A stretch of 33,123 bases of DNA from Candidatus Gastranaerophilales bacterium (GTDB lineage: Bacteria; Cyanobacteriota; Vampirovibrionia; Gastranaerophilales; Gastranaerophilaceae), in NCBI GenBank assembly GCA_944322615.1, contig CALUPH010000018.1:1-33123 (forward strand), given 5' to 3'. The translations under genes and the position numbers were made by a program. The notes under the pieces were generated by a model that was given only the letters and a program-made list of their open reading frames with translations, did no database searches and had not been told where the DNA came from. Every line of letters starts with the position of its first letter. The first letter of the stretch is position 1. Positions 22,913-31,898 of this stretch are shown here, piece after piece.

Positions 22913-24406
22913 ATGAATTATAGATACATATTTAATACATTAAGTCTGATTTTAAAATATATTGCTGTAGTAATGCTTATTCCTTGTATATGTGCTTTCA
23001 TATACAAAGAGACAAATGCATATCAGCCATTTGTATATTCTTCTATAATAGCTTATTTACTTAGTTTGATAATGAAGGGCAAAGAAAAAAGTGGAGAAGA
23101 ATTTAATAATATAAATAAAAGTGAAACGCTTGTATTGGTTTTGTTGGTGTGGATATCCTTTGCATTGTTATCTGCAACTACATTTTTACATTTTGGACTT
23201 AGTCCGATAGATGCTTTGTTTGAAGGTGTATCTGGTGTTACAGCCACGGGTGCTACAATTTTAACTGATTTTTCGGTATATCCAAAAACAATGTTCTTTT
23301 GGAGATCCTTTAGCCAATGGCTTGGTGGTATGGGAATATTGGTATTATTCATTGCTGTTTTGCCACAGTTCGCAATCGCAGGTCGACAGATGTTTTCTGC
23401 CGAATTTCCCGGTGCAAGTTCTACAGATACAAAATTAACACCAAGAATAAGGCAAACAGCTGCAGCATTGTGGTTGATATATTTTATTCTTACCATATTA
23501 GAAATATGTGCTTTAAAATACTGCGGTATGCCTATTTTTGATGCGATATGTAATTCTTGTTCCACGCTATCAGGTGGTGGTCTTTCTCCTGCGCAAAACA
23601 GCATAATGGACTATGCGCAACCTAAAATATTTTGGGTAATTGCATTTTTTATGTTTTTGTCAGGAATGAACTTTGCACTCCAGTATAAAGTATATGTAAA
23701 ACGTAATTTTCTTGCACTTATCAAGGATGATGAATTTAAGCTTTATTTGGGTGTTGTAATCTTCTTTACTTTATCTATTGCCGTAACCTTAACTACTCAT
23801 GGTATATATGAACTTAAAGAAGCTTTTGAAGCAGCATTCTTTCAGGTTGTATCTATAATAACAACAACGGGTTTTGCTTCTGTAGATTATAATGAATGGA
23901 ATTTAAGGGCTAAATTGTTGTTATTTTTATTAGTGTTCTCAGGTGCATCAATTGGTTCTGCTTCAGGTGGTTTAAAATTACTTAGAGTTATTTTTATATT
24001 TAAATATTTAAAAAGACAAATATCAAAAATCTATCATCCCAATGGAGTTTATCCGATAAAAATAAACAGGACAATTATAAACGAAGATGTTGTAAGACAA
24101 ATGATTTCGTTTGCAATTTTTTATTATACGATTTTTGTGATAAGTGCGGTGCTTTTAGTATTTATAGAACAAGATACAATCATTGGTTTAACTAGTGCTA
24201 TTGCAAGTTTGGGAAATGTGGGACCTGCATTTGGAAAACTTGGACCAATGGGTAGCTTTGCAGGTTTGACAATAATATCCAAGCTAATATGTATTTCGAA
24301 TATGATGATAGGTAGATTAGAACTGATTCCGTTTTTGGCATTATTTCATCCTGATTTTTGGATATTTAAGAAAAGAAACAACTTGCATAAAAATAAAAAC
24401 ATATGA
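22913..24406 (+). CDS. trkH: Trk potassium uptake channel subunit
   Basis: A 497-residue K+ translocating membrane protein with four M1-P-M2 units. The four filter segments are visible: SGVTATGATIL, CSTLSGGGLSP, SIITTTGFASVD and ASLGNVGPAFG, each with the filter Gly. The intramembrane loop in the third repeat is Gly/Ser-rich (GASIGSASGGLKLL), as in TrkH gating loops. It is coupled to trkA. Three unknown genes follow within 40 bases, suggesting one long transcript. Confidence 0.93.
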   Translation: MNYRYIFNTLSLILKYIAVVMLIPCICAFIYKETNAYQPFVYSSIIAYLLSLIMKGKEKSGEEFNNINKSETLVLVLLVWISFALLSATTFLHFGLSPIDALFEGVSGVTATGATILTDFSVYPKTMFFWRSFSQWLGGMGILVLFIAVLPQFAIAGRQMFSAEFPGASSTDTKLTPRIRQTAAALWLIYFILTILEICALKYCGMPIFDAICNSCSTLSGGGLSPAQNSIMDYAQPKIFWVIAFFMFLSGMNFALQYKVYVKRNFLALIKDDEFKLYLGVVIFFTLSIAVTLTTHGIYELKEAFEAAFFQVVSIITTTGFASVDYNEWNLRAKLLLFLLVFSGASIGSASGGLKLLRVIFIFKYLKRQISKIYHPNGVYPIKINRTIINEDVVRQMISFAIFYYTIFVISAVLLVFIEQDTIIGLTSAIASLGNVGPAFGKLGPMGSFAGLTIISKLICISNMMIGRLELIPFLALFHPDFWIFKKRNNLHKNKNI

Positions 24407-24443
24407 TACAATTTTGGTGTAATGTAGTAGTTTTGAGAGTAGT

Positions 24444-25112
24444 ATGTTTAGAAGAACTTGTATATTAAGCTTATTGCTTTTAATTTCAGTTTATGCGCTG
24501 AAATTGATAATAGTAGGATTTCAGAATATGGATCTTGGTGAATTTAAGCCGGTTTCCGCAATATTTTTATTGGATATTTCGGCATCCAACAGAAATATGC
24601 TTGCTCAACAAGAACAGACAATATTGAAGATATCAAAGAGGTTGGATTCTGAAGATCATGCATTGATATATGTTGTTACAGAAGACACATATAGTGTATA
24701 TAACGGCAATCCTCATAAGTTAGTTGCCATGAGAGAGTCAATGAAAAAACAAGGTAAGTTTGATGAGAAGTCTTTTGGTACTGCCTATGGATTGGCTCTT
24801 AAAAAAGCGATAGGAGATGCTCTAAGATATAAACAAGATGGTTATAAACCTGCGATAATAGTCCTTGGTGATTTGGAAAATGAAGGTGATATAACAAAAC
24901 AAATTAACTGGAGTACATTGCCTGTTAATATACATAAAACATTAAAATACATTCCTGATTTAACTTTAGCGTTCTTATATGCTCATCCGCAGAAGTTGGA
25001 TGATGTAAGACAGACATTATTACCTGTAATAAAAGAAAAGAACCTGATTGTTGCCTCTGAGGAAAATGTGGATCAGGCAGTAAGAAAAATATTGGAAGCA
25101 GTAGGAAGATAG
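24444..25112 (+). CDS. Membrane-anchored VWA-like protein
   Basis: A 222-residue protein with an N-terminal anchor (about 6-26) and a von Willebrand A-like domain. The MIDAS metal site looks complete: DISAS (D44, S46, S48), T113 in FGTAYGLAL and D143 in VLGDLENEGD. VWA domains bind protein ligands through the metal. Orientation is probably outside the membrane. It lies 37 bases after trkH and 9 bases before the FHA-like gene, so it belongs to the same operon. The ribosome site is weak (GAGAGTAGT). Function unknown. Confidence 0.75.
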   Translation: MFRRTCILSLLLLISVYALKLIIVGFQNMDLGEFKPVSAIFLLDISASNRNMLAQQEQTILKISKRLDSEDHALIYVVTEDTYSVYNGNPHKLVAMRESMKKQGKFDEKSFGTAYGLALKKAIGDALRYKQDGYKPAIIVLGDLENEGDITKQINWSTLPVNIHKTLKYIPDLTLAFLYAHPQKLDDVRQTLLPVIKEKNLIVASEENVDQAVRKILEAVGR

Positions 25113-25121
25113 AGGATTAGA

Positions 25122-26792
25122 ATGAAAGTTACTATAACATCAAAAAATAATGAAAAAGTATTTAATGATTCCAATGTAATAAATATAGGTACGGCACCAA
25201 ATTGTCATTTTAAGCTTGATTTGGATTTTGATTTAATAATATCTCTTCAAAAACTAGAGAACGGAAGATGGCAAGTAGTTAATAATTTTAGAAGTAATAA
25301 GGTTTTGTTTAGAGGTCAGCCAATTGGACCTTCTATAGAAATCGGTTCTTTATGTAAATTAATGATTGCTGATACTGATGAGTATATTAGCATTAAAATT
25401 ACTGCTGCAGGTACTAATCCCAAAGTTGTTCCGGGTTCTTTAGAACTTGCCAACAGGAGAAATGCAGAAAGAATTAAAAGAGCCGAAAATAAAAAAACTA
25501 TTACTATGATTGAGGATGAAGAACTCAACGAACAAGACATTGAAACCCTTTATGGTAAAGGAATTGGTGCTCAGACTAAAATTAAAATTGATAGAAGAAA
25601 AGCTGATATAGAAAGAAGAAGAGCTCTTGTAACGAAAGAAATAGCTTATAAGGCAAATTATTTAAGAGGAAAGTTAGCTCAAAATGAATTAATTTTGGCT
25701 TTTCTCAACTTCTTTATTATTTTTGTTCCATTTGCAATGGCATTTATTTTAAAGGATATAATACGTTTAGATTCATTAAACGGTCAATTGCAAAATAGAA
25801 TTTTGTTTTTAGCTGCAATAGCCTTTATTGTTGTTTCTTTAATCTTAAAATTAGGTCAATTTTTGACATTGCAAAATAAAGGAAAAGCAAAAGTAACCCA
25901 ATCTTCTAAAGCAATCCAAAGTTTATGCTTGTTATCGGGTAGTGGTATCTTTGCAGCTGTTATGCTGTTTAGTTTGGTTGAATTATCTCTTCATACATAT
26001 TCTCTACCACTTCTAATTCCACAAATGCTTATAGGTTGTTCATTCTTGTGTATATTCTTATCTGTATTTGCAGCAATAACACAAAATACTATAGCTGAAA
26101 CCGGAGAAGAACTTGATGGCTATGAAAGTAGAGAAGATTTTCAAGCTGTAGTTAAAGATTATCAACAATGGATTACATTATTTGTAAATAATATTTCAAG
26201 AAAAAAATTAAAGGATATTAGCAATAAAATATTTAACTTAGAAATAAAAGCAGGGGTAGAATATGTGATTGGTGTTATTACTGCTCCATTTTTGGCATAT
26301 GGTGTTTCTCAAACATTGGCTGAATGTTTCCCTGAAGCCGCAGGATGGATAAGACTTGCTGAAGGTTTTAAATTTTCACCAATATTCTTGACTCTTGCTG
26401 TATTTATGATCGTATTTGCTTTCCATTGTTTTGCAACTTCATTTGCAACAACAAAAAGAGTTTTAGCTTCAAATGTAATAAAACAAGATGGATTTAGTGA
26501 TTACAATGTTCATGGTGTTGTATTGCACGGTGTAGAAAGTAGTAAAAACCTAAAAAAAGAAGCAAAAAAATTCTTTTTAATTGCTCTTGCCGTTGTATTT
26601 ATTGAAATTACTATGAACGTTTCATATTTCATTGGTGTTATGGGCGGTGATGTAATGGGTATGGTATTGAGCTTTGTAGCGGCTTTATTACCTACCGCAA
26701 TTCTTATTATGGAAACAACAATGCTTGGTAATACTAAGTTTGAAATAATAATAAGAGAAGAATTATTAGAAAAAGTAGATAAAGATTATTAA
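25122..26792 (+). CDS. FHA-like domain plus eight-pass membrane protein
   Basis: A 556-residue protein. Residues 1-95 resemble a forkhead-associated fold (VINIGTAPNCHF, then NKVLFRGQPIG and EIGSLCKLMIAD), but the phosphothreonine-binding Arg/Ser/His and NGT are not all conserved, so phosphopeptide binding is doubtful. A basic cytosolic linker follows (105-180), then about eight membrane segments (190-212, 226-246, 266-288, 295-319, 380-400, 419-441, 483-505, 509-533). No transporter motif was recognised. The gene has a short gap on each side (9 and 19 bases) to the VWA and zinc-ribbon/TonB genes. Confidence 0.7.
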   Translation: MKVTITSKNNEKVFNDSNVINIGTAPNCHFKLDLDFDLIISLQKLENGRWQVVNNFRSNKVLFRGQPIGPSIEIGSLCKLMIADTDEYISIKITAAGTNPKVVPGSLELANRRNAERIKRAENKKTITMIEDEELNEQDIETLYGKGIGAQTKIKIDRRKADIERRRALVTKEIAYKANYLRGKLAQNELILAFLNFFIIFVPFAMAFILKDIIRLDSLNGQLQNRILFLAAIAFIVVSLILKLGQFLTLQNKGKAKVTQSSKAIQSLCLLSGSGIFAAVMLFSLVELSLHTYSLPLLIPQMLIGCSFLCIFLSVFAAITQNTIAETGEELDGYESREDFQAVVKDYQQWITLFVNNISRKKLKDISNKIFNLEIKAGVEYVIGVITAPFLAYGVSQTLAECFPEAAGWIRLAEGFKFSPIFLTLAVFMIVFAFHCFATSFATTKRVLASNVIKQDGFSDYNVHGVVLHGVESSKNLKKEAKKFFLIALAVVFIEITMNVSYFIGVMGGDVMGMVLSFVAALLPTAILIMETTMLGNTKFEIIIREELLEKVDKDY

Positions 26793-26811
26793 TTAAAAGG
26801 AAATGATTATA

Positions 26812-27549
26812 ATGTATAGATGTACAGAGTGTTATGCAGAATATACAGAGTGTCCTGAATATTGTGATTGTGGGAATGATACTTTCGAAGAAATTATAGA
26901 AGAAGAGTATTATGAATCTGAACCAGAAACACAAGTTCAGACACAAAAACAAAAAAGAAAATTAACTCCTGAAGAATTAGAAGAACTTAAAGCAGAAGAA
27001 ATTGAAAAGAAAAAGTCTTTAATTGTTGCAGGTATTGTTTTATTCCTTTGTATTCTAATAATTTTCGTTTTCCCGCCACATAAGAAAAAGAAAATGGAAA
27101 AAGTTAAGCAAAAGGTTGCTATGGAACAAGTGAAGATACCTAGTGTTGATACTTTTTGGGATAATACTGTTCAATCTGCATATAGAAAAGCTAAAGATCC
27201 TTTGGCTAATCTTCCGTTATTAAATTTAAGATTTAGATATATTTCTCCAACATTAAGAGAGTATTTGGTTGAAATTGGCGGTGAATTCGATAGAAAATGG
27301 GATAAAAGTATTGTTCAAGGATATGGTGAAGCAAAAGTTGAATTTACCATTGATAAAGAAGGTACTGTTGTTTCAAAAAGAATTGTTGCTACAACACATA
27401 ATGAAAGTCTTGATAATTCTGTTTTAGTTGCATTATCCAAGATTATTAATTTTAATGTTCCGCCGGATGATTATAAAGGTGAAAGAATATATATTTCGTT
27501 TAAAGTTGGTAAGAATGGCGACTCACACGTAATATATCCTAATAAATAA
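26812..27549 (+). CDS. Zinc-ribbon, membrane segment and TonB-C-like protein
   Basis: A 245-residue protein with an unusual order. Residues 1-24 are a small zinc ribbon (C4, C7, C14, C18, C20; YRCTECYAEY, CDCGNDTF), then an acidic linker, a membrane segment at 69-88, and a C-terminal domain of TonB/TolA-C type (about 160-240: GYGEAKVEFTIDKEGTVVSK, SLDNSVLVALSKI, FNVPPDDYKGERIYISFKV). A cytosolic N and periplasmic C orientation is expected. The ATG at 26812 is preferred over 26803, because AAAAGGA is only 2 bases from the latter. It ends with an 11-base overlap with convergent aroA. Not a classical TonB: no Pro-rich spacer, no ExbBD nearby. Confidence 0.75.
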   Translation: MYRCTECYAEYTECPEYCDCGNDTFEEIIEEEYYESEPETQVQTQKQKRKLTPEELEELKAEEIEKKKSLIVAGIVLFLCILIIFVFPPHKKKKMEKVKQKVAMEQVKIPSVDTFWDNTVQSAYRKAKDPLANLPLLNLRFRYISPTLREYLVEIGGEFDRKWDKSIVQGYGEAKVEFTIDKEGTVVSKRIVATTHNESLDNSVLVALSKIINFNVPPDDYKGERIYISFKVGKNGDSHVIYPNK

Positions 27550-28816
27550 TCAGACCATTCATTAGATTTAAAAATTCAGGAAATGAAATATCAACCCATT
27601 GAAATTCGTTAATTTTAATGGGTTTTTTACATATTAATCCTGCAACATATGCACTCATTGCAATTCTATGATCGTGATAACATTCAATTTCACAGTCACC
27701 AAATAGTTCTTTTTTACCATTTATAATTAAACCATCCGGAGTTTCTTCAATATCTGCTCCAAGCTTTTTTAATTCAGTTTTTACGGCTGTAATTCTGTCT
27801 GCTTCTTTATTTCTTAAATCTTGCGCATCTTTTATTATAGTAGTACCTTGCGCTTGAGTTGCTGCTACTGCAATTATTGGAATTTCATCTATCAACCTTG
27901 GAATTATAGCACCTTGTATTGTTGTGCCTTTTAATTCGGAATATTTTACTCTAATATCTGCGATTTCTTCGTTTGATATAATTCTTTTATCTAAAATTTC
28001 AATATTTGCATTCATTGATTTTAGAATATCAAGAATTCCGCTTCTTGTTTCATTAATACCGACATTTCTTATTATTATGTCTGAATTTGGAGTTATTAAT
28101 GCCGCAACAATAAAAAAAGCAGCTGATGATATATCTCCGCAGATATTAATATCAACAGGTTTTAATTGTGATTTTGAAACGGTAACTTTATTACCTGATG
28201 TTTCTATTGTTGCTCCCATATATTCAAACATTAATTCTGTATGATTTCTTGATTTATATGGTTCTGTGAAGGATGTTTTACCTTCTGCATTAAGACCAGC
28301 CAGTAATAGGCAAGATTTTACTTGTGCTGAAGCTAATGGAGAATTATAATCAATTCCGTTTAGTTTTGTTCCATTAATTTCTATCGGCAATTTATAATCA
28401 TTGTGGAAGAATTTTGCGCCCATAAGTTCTAATGGGGCAATAACTCTTTTCATTGGTCTTTTTGAAAGGCTTTGATCACCAAACAGCTTGCAGTTAAAGT
28501 TTTGACCGGCTAATATCCCCATCATAAGTCTTGTTGTTGTTCCTGAATTACCGCAATCAAGAGGGATTTGAGGTTTCTTTATAGCATCTTTTGCATTGAT
28601 GATTAGTTCTTTTTCGTTAAGATATTCTATACTGCAACCAAGATCTTGAATTATTTTTAATGTTGACATACAGTCAGCACCTTTAGAAAAGTTAGAAACT
28701 TTAACTTTTCCTTTTGTAAGTGCTGCAAACATAAACGCTCTATGGGTAATTGACTTATCGGCAGGAATTTCAATGCTGCCGTTTAGTCCTTTTGATTTAT
28801 TGACTATGATATCCAT
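27539..28816 (-). CDS. aroA: 3-phosphoshikimate 1-carboxyvinyltransferase (EPSP synthase)
   Basis: A 425-residue EPSP synthase: joins shikimate-3-phosphate and PEP, the sixth shikimate step toward chorismate. Motifs: PADKSITHRAFMFAALTKG, DCGNSGTTTRLMMG, GDQSLSKRPM, IDEIPIIAVAAT, RNKEADRI and CYHDHRIAMS are all intact. Start: ATG 28816 gives the normal N terminus; a TTG at 28831 is an alternative, and neither has a good ribosome site. TATACT lies about 20 bases upstream of the ATG, or the gene may be read from the small membrane-protein gene upstream. It converges on the zinc-ribbon/TonB gene. Confidence 0.95.
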   Translation of the reverse strand: MDIIVNKSKGLNGSIEIPADKSITHRAFMFAALTKGKVKVSNFSKGADCMSTLKIIQDLGCSIEYLNEKELIINAKDAIKKPQIPLDCGNSGTTTRLMMGILAGQNFNCKLFGDQSLSKRPMKRVIAPLELMGAKFFHNDYKLPIEINGTKLNGIDYNSPLASAQVKSCLLLAGLNAEGKTSFTEPYKSRNHTELMFEYMGATIETSGNKVTVSKSQLKPVDINICGDISSAAFFIVAALITPNSDIIIRNVGINETRSGILDILKSMNANIEILDKRIISNEEIADIRVKYSELKGTTIQGAIIPRLIDEIPIIAVAATQAQGTTIIKDAQDLRNKEADRITAVKTELKKLGADIEETPDGLIINGKKELFGDCEIECYHDHRIAMSAYVAGLICKKPIKINEFQWVDISFPEFLNLMNGLIIY

Positions 28817-28858
28817 ATCTTTATTAGACAATAAAGTATATATATTTGCAAATTCAAA

Positions 28859-29254
28859 TTATTCTTCTTTAGACATTCTTGATTTTAAAATTGCAGAAGT
28901 AATTAGTTTTGCAGCCATAATAGTTCCTGCAATTCCGATAAAAGTTTTTGCAAATTGTTTATTAGCAGTCTTTGCTGTTTCCACAAAATCAGGATATAGT
29001 TTCTTTGCATTTTCTATTGTATGTTTTACGCTGATTTTTGAGGTGCCTAAATTTTTCATTGTTTTTTCAGCACATTTAGCTGTTTTTTTAAGGAATGCAT
29101 CCTCTCCGAATCTTGTATTTTTTATCGCTGCTTTTACTTCAGCAGGAAGAAATGCTCTTTCAACACTTGCTGCAGCTAAACCGCCTAAAATAGAGCTTGA
29201 TATAATTTTTTGGCTTGAAAAATAATTATTATTCCCTGTTTCTTGAGTTTTCAT
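28859..29254 (-). CDS. Small membrane-associated protein, unknown function
   Basis: A 131-residue basic protein. A weakly hydrophobic segment (SQKIISSSILGGLAAASVE) lies near the N terminus and another near the C terminus (TFIGIAGTIMAAKLITSAIL), with a Lys-rich helical middle and a charged tail (KSRMSKEE). ATG 29254 has GGAG upstream; a TTG at 29296 is less likely. It ends about 40 bases before aroA on the same strand. The overall plan recalls the 3139-3525 protein, but no convincing identity was seen. Confidence 0.6.
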   Translation of the reverse strand: MKTQETGNNNYFSSQKIISSSILGGLAAASVERAFLPAEVKAAIKNTRFGEDAFLKKTAKCAEKTMKNLGTSKISVKHTIENAKKLYPDFVETAKTANKQFAKTFIGIAGTIMAAKLITSAILKSRMSKEE

Positions 29255-29445
29255 AATATATATTTCTCCATTTGTCGACGTTATTTTAAAAAGCAAAAGT
29301 TATTTTTTTTGTTATATTTTGATTATATTGTATAATTTCTTTACTTTTTATGAATTATTAATTTTTATCAATTATAACAGTAATCTTTAGGTCATGTCTG
29401 ATTTTTTGTGTAAAATATTAATATAAGTTTGAAGGAATAAAAGAA

Positions 29446-30759
29446 ATGTTGGAAAAGAAAGTTAAATCAATTGTTCTTGCTGCAGGTAAAGGTACAAGAA
29501 TGAAGTCTGAACTTCCAAAAGTCCTTCATGTAATATTTAATAAGCCACTTTTAGGATATGTTTTAGATGCGGTTAACAATACGGAATATGTTGATGAAAA
29601 TTTTGTTATTGTTGGTCATGAATCAGAAAAAGTTGAGGCTTTTGTAAAAGATAATTATAAAAATGCAAAATGTATAATGCAATGTCCACAGCTTGGGACA
29701 GGTGATGCTGTAAACAAAGCAACACCATATTTAAAAGATTTTGATGGGTACGTTATTGTTGTTTGCGGAGATACTCCTTTAATTACTGCAGAAACAATTA
29801 AAAATTTTGTTGAGTTCCATGATAATAATCATGCTGATTTGACTGTTATGTCTGCAATTTTTGAAAATCCTAAAAATTATGGCAGAATAATTAGAGATAA
29901 AAATAATAAATTTGTTGCAATTGTAGAAGAAAAAGATGCGACTCCGGAACAAAAAGCTGTTAAAGAAATTAATGCAGGTATATATTGTATTAATTGGAAA
30001 ACAGTATCTGATGCTTTTTCTAATCTTCAAAATAATAATGCTCAAGGTGAATATTATTTAACTGATATTGTAAAATGGGCAGTTGGTAAAAATCTATCAG
30101 TACAATCTTATATTTTAGATAATAATGAAGAAATCTTTGGTATAAATTCAAAAGTTCAGTTAGCTGAAGCAACAAAAATTTTGAATAAGAAAACATTAAT
30201 TAATCTCATGCAAGAAGGTGTACAGATTGTTGACCCTGATACAACATATATTTCGCCTGAAACAACAATTGGTGCTGATACTATTATTCTTCCTAATGTT
30301 TATATAACAGGAAAAAATACAATTGGTAAAAACTGTAAAATTGGTCCATTTTCCCATGTAAGAGATGGTGCAATAATTGGGAATAATGTTAGAATAGGTA
30401 ATTTTGTAGAAATAAAAAAATCTGTGATAAAAGACAATACAAATGTTTCTCATTTGAGTTATATAGGTGATTCTGAATTGGGTTCAAGAGTCAATATTGG
30501 TGCAGGGACAATTACTGCAAATTATAATCCTATAAGTAAAGTTAAATCAAAAACGATAATTAAAGATGGTGCAAATACAGGTTCTAATTCAGTTCTTGTG
30601 GCACCGGTTACAATAAATGAAATGGCATCAGTTGCAGCCGGAAGTATAATAACAAAAGATGTTGAAGCATATTCTTTGGCTGTTACTCGTTCTCCATTAA
30701 GAATAATTTCAAATTGGGTAAAAATGAAAATTGAACAATTGTCAGGAGGCAATAAATAA
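29446..30759 (+). CDS. glmU: Bifunctional UDP-GlcNAc pyrophosphorylase / GlcN-1-P acetyltransferase
   Basis: A 437-residue GlmU making UDP-GlcNAc, the precursor of peptidoglycan and LPS. N-terminal uridyltransferase: VLAAGKGTRMKSELPKVLH, QLGTGDAV, VCGDTPLI, INAGIYCINW. C-terminal acetyltransferase: hexapeptide left-handed beta-helix from about 250 (TTIGADTIILPNVYITGKN, INIGAGTITANYN, GSNSVLVAPVTI). AAGGA precedes the ATG. It overlaps prs by one base (TAATG), so the two are translationally coupled. Confidence 0.95.
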   Translation: MLEKKVKSIVLAAGKGTRMKSELPKVLHVIFNKPLLGYVLDAVNNTEYVDENFVIVGHESEKVEAFVKDNYKNAKCIMQCPQLGTGDAVNKATPYLKDFDGYVIVVCGDTPLITAETIKNFVEFHDNNHADLTVMSAIFENPKNYGRIIRDKNNKFVAIVEEKDATPEQKAVKEINAGIYCINWKTVSDAFSNLQNNNAQGEYYLTDIVKWAVGKNLSVQSYILDNNEEIFGINSKVQLAEATKILNKKTLINLMQEGVQIVDPDTTYISPETTIGADTIILPNVYITGKNTIGKNCKIGPFSHVRDGAIIGNNVRIGNFVEIKKSVIKDNTNVSHLSYIGDSELGSRVNIGAGTITANYNPISKVKSKTIIKDGANTGSNSVLVAPVTINEMASVAAGSIITKDVEAYSLAVTRSPLRIISNWVKMKIEQLSGGNK

Positions 30760-31769
30760 TGGAATTGGAATTGGCGTTTCCACAAGGAACAAAAACAATT
30801 AACCCTACGCACGATATAAAACTCTTTGCCGGACGTTCAAATATGAAATTGGCAGAAGAAATTGCCGAATATTTGGGTACAACTATAGGACCTATGGTTG
30901 TAAAAAACTTTGCAGACGGTGAAGTTTACGTTCAGGTTCAAGAAAGTATAAGAGGTGATGACGTATTTATTGTTCAGCCTGTTTGCAATCCTGTAAATGA
31001 AAATTTAATGGAGTTATTAATAATAATAGATGCTTTCAAAAGAGCAAGTGCAAAGTCAATTACGGCTGTAATTCCTTATTACGGATATGCAAGACAAGAC
31101 CGTAAAACTTCAGGCAGAGAAGCAATTACTGCAAAATTGGTTGCAGATTTATTAACAACTGCCGGTGCAGACAGAATATTAGCTATGGATTTACATACAG
31201 GTCAAATTCAAGGTTTCTTTAATATTCTTGTCGATCATATTTATGCAACTTCAGTAATTGTTGATTATGTTAAAAGATTGAATATTCCGCAAGATGATTT
31301 GGTTGTTGTATCTCCTGATATGGGCGGAGTTTCACGTGCAAGGTATTTCGCTAAACATATGAACTCACCTATGGCAATTATAGATAAGAGAAGAAATCGT
31401 CACAATGAAGCAATTGCCGTTAATATTATTGGTGATATTAAAGATAAAACTTGTATTATGTTTGACGATATAATAGATACTGCAGGAACTATATGCGGTG
31501 CTGCTCAATTATTAAAAGACAAGGGTGCAAAGGATGTATATGTTTGCGCTACTCACCCTGTATTTTCAGGTCCGGCATTGGAAAGATTAGAAAAAGCACC
31601 GATTAAAGAAGTTGTTGTTACAAATACTATTCCGTTGAATCAAAGCTTCTTACCTGAGAAAATTACTCAGTTGAGCGTTGCTCCATTGTTAGGAGAAGCT
31701 ATTTCAAGAATTCATGATGGTGAATCAGTAAGTTCTTTATTCGGTTTCGAAAAAGAATATGACCAATAA
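30759..31769 (+). CDS. prs: Ribose-phosphate pyrophosphokinase
   Basis: A 336-residue PRPP synthetase (ribose-5-P plus ATP to PRPP), feeding nucleotide, NAD, His and Trp synthesis. Motifs: LFAGRSNMKLAEEIA, FADGEVYVQVQESIRGDDVF, YYGYARQDRKTSGREAITAK, MDLHTGQIQGFF, SPDMGGVSRA and the PRPP loop DDIIDTAGTI. The N terminus is about 20 residues longer than in many homologues. AGGAGG lies 9 bases before the ATG, which overlaps the glmU stop. glmU-prs is a common gene pair. Confidence 0.96.
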   Translation: MELELAFPQGTKTINPTHDIKLFAGRSNMKLAEEIAEYLGTTIGPMVVKNFADGEVYVQVQESIRGDDVFIVQPVCNPVNENLMELLIIIDAFKRASAKSITAVIPYYGYARQDRKTSGREAITAKLVADLLTTAGADRILAMDLHTGQIQGFFNILVDHIYATSVIVDYVKRLNIPQDDLVVVSPDMGGVSRARYFAKHMNSPMAIIDKRRNRHNEAIAVNIIGDIKDKTCIMFDDIIDTAGTICGAAQLLKDKGAKDVYVCATHPVFSGPALERLEKAPIKEVVVTNTIPLNQSFLPEKITQLSVAPLLGEAISRIHDGESVSSLFGFEKEYDQ

Positions 31770-31798
31770 GTTTTAGTCAATAGAATAAAAAAAATATT

Positions 31799-31833
31799 GA
31801 ACGGTAATTATTCTAAATTACCGTTCTTTTTTT
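31799..31833 (+). terminator. glmU-prs terminator
   Basis: GAACGGTAATT (31799-31809) pairs perfectly with AATTACCGTTC (31816-31826) and is followed by seven T. Confidence 0.93.
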
Positions 31834-31898
31834 GATGAATATTTAATATTGCAACATTTGTTTGAGTTAATGTAAAATAACAAAAGAAGGGTTATTTT

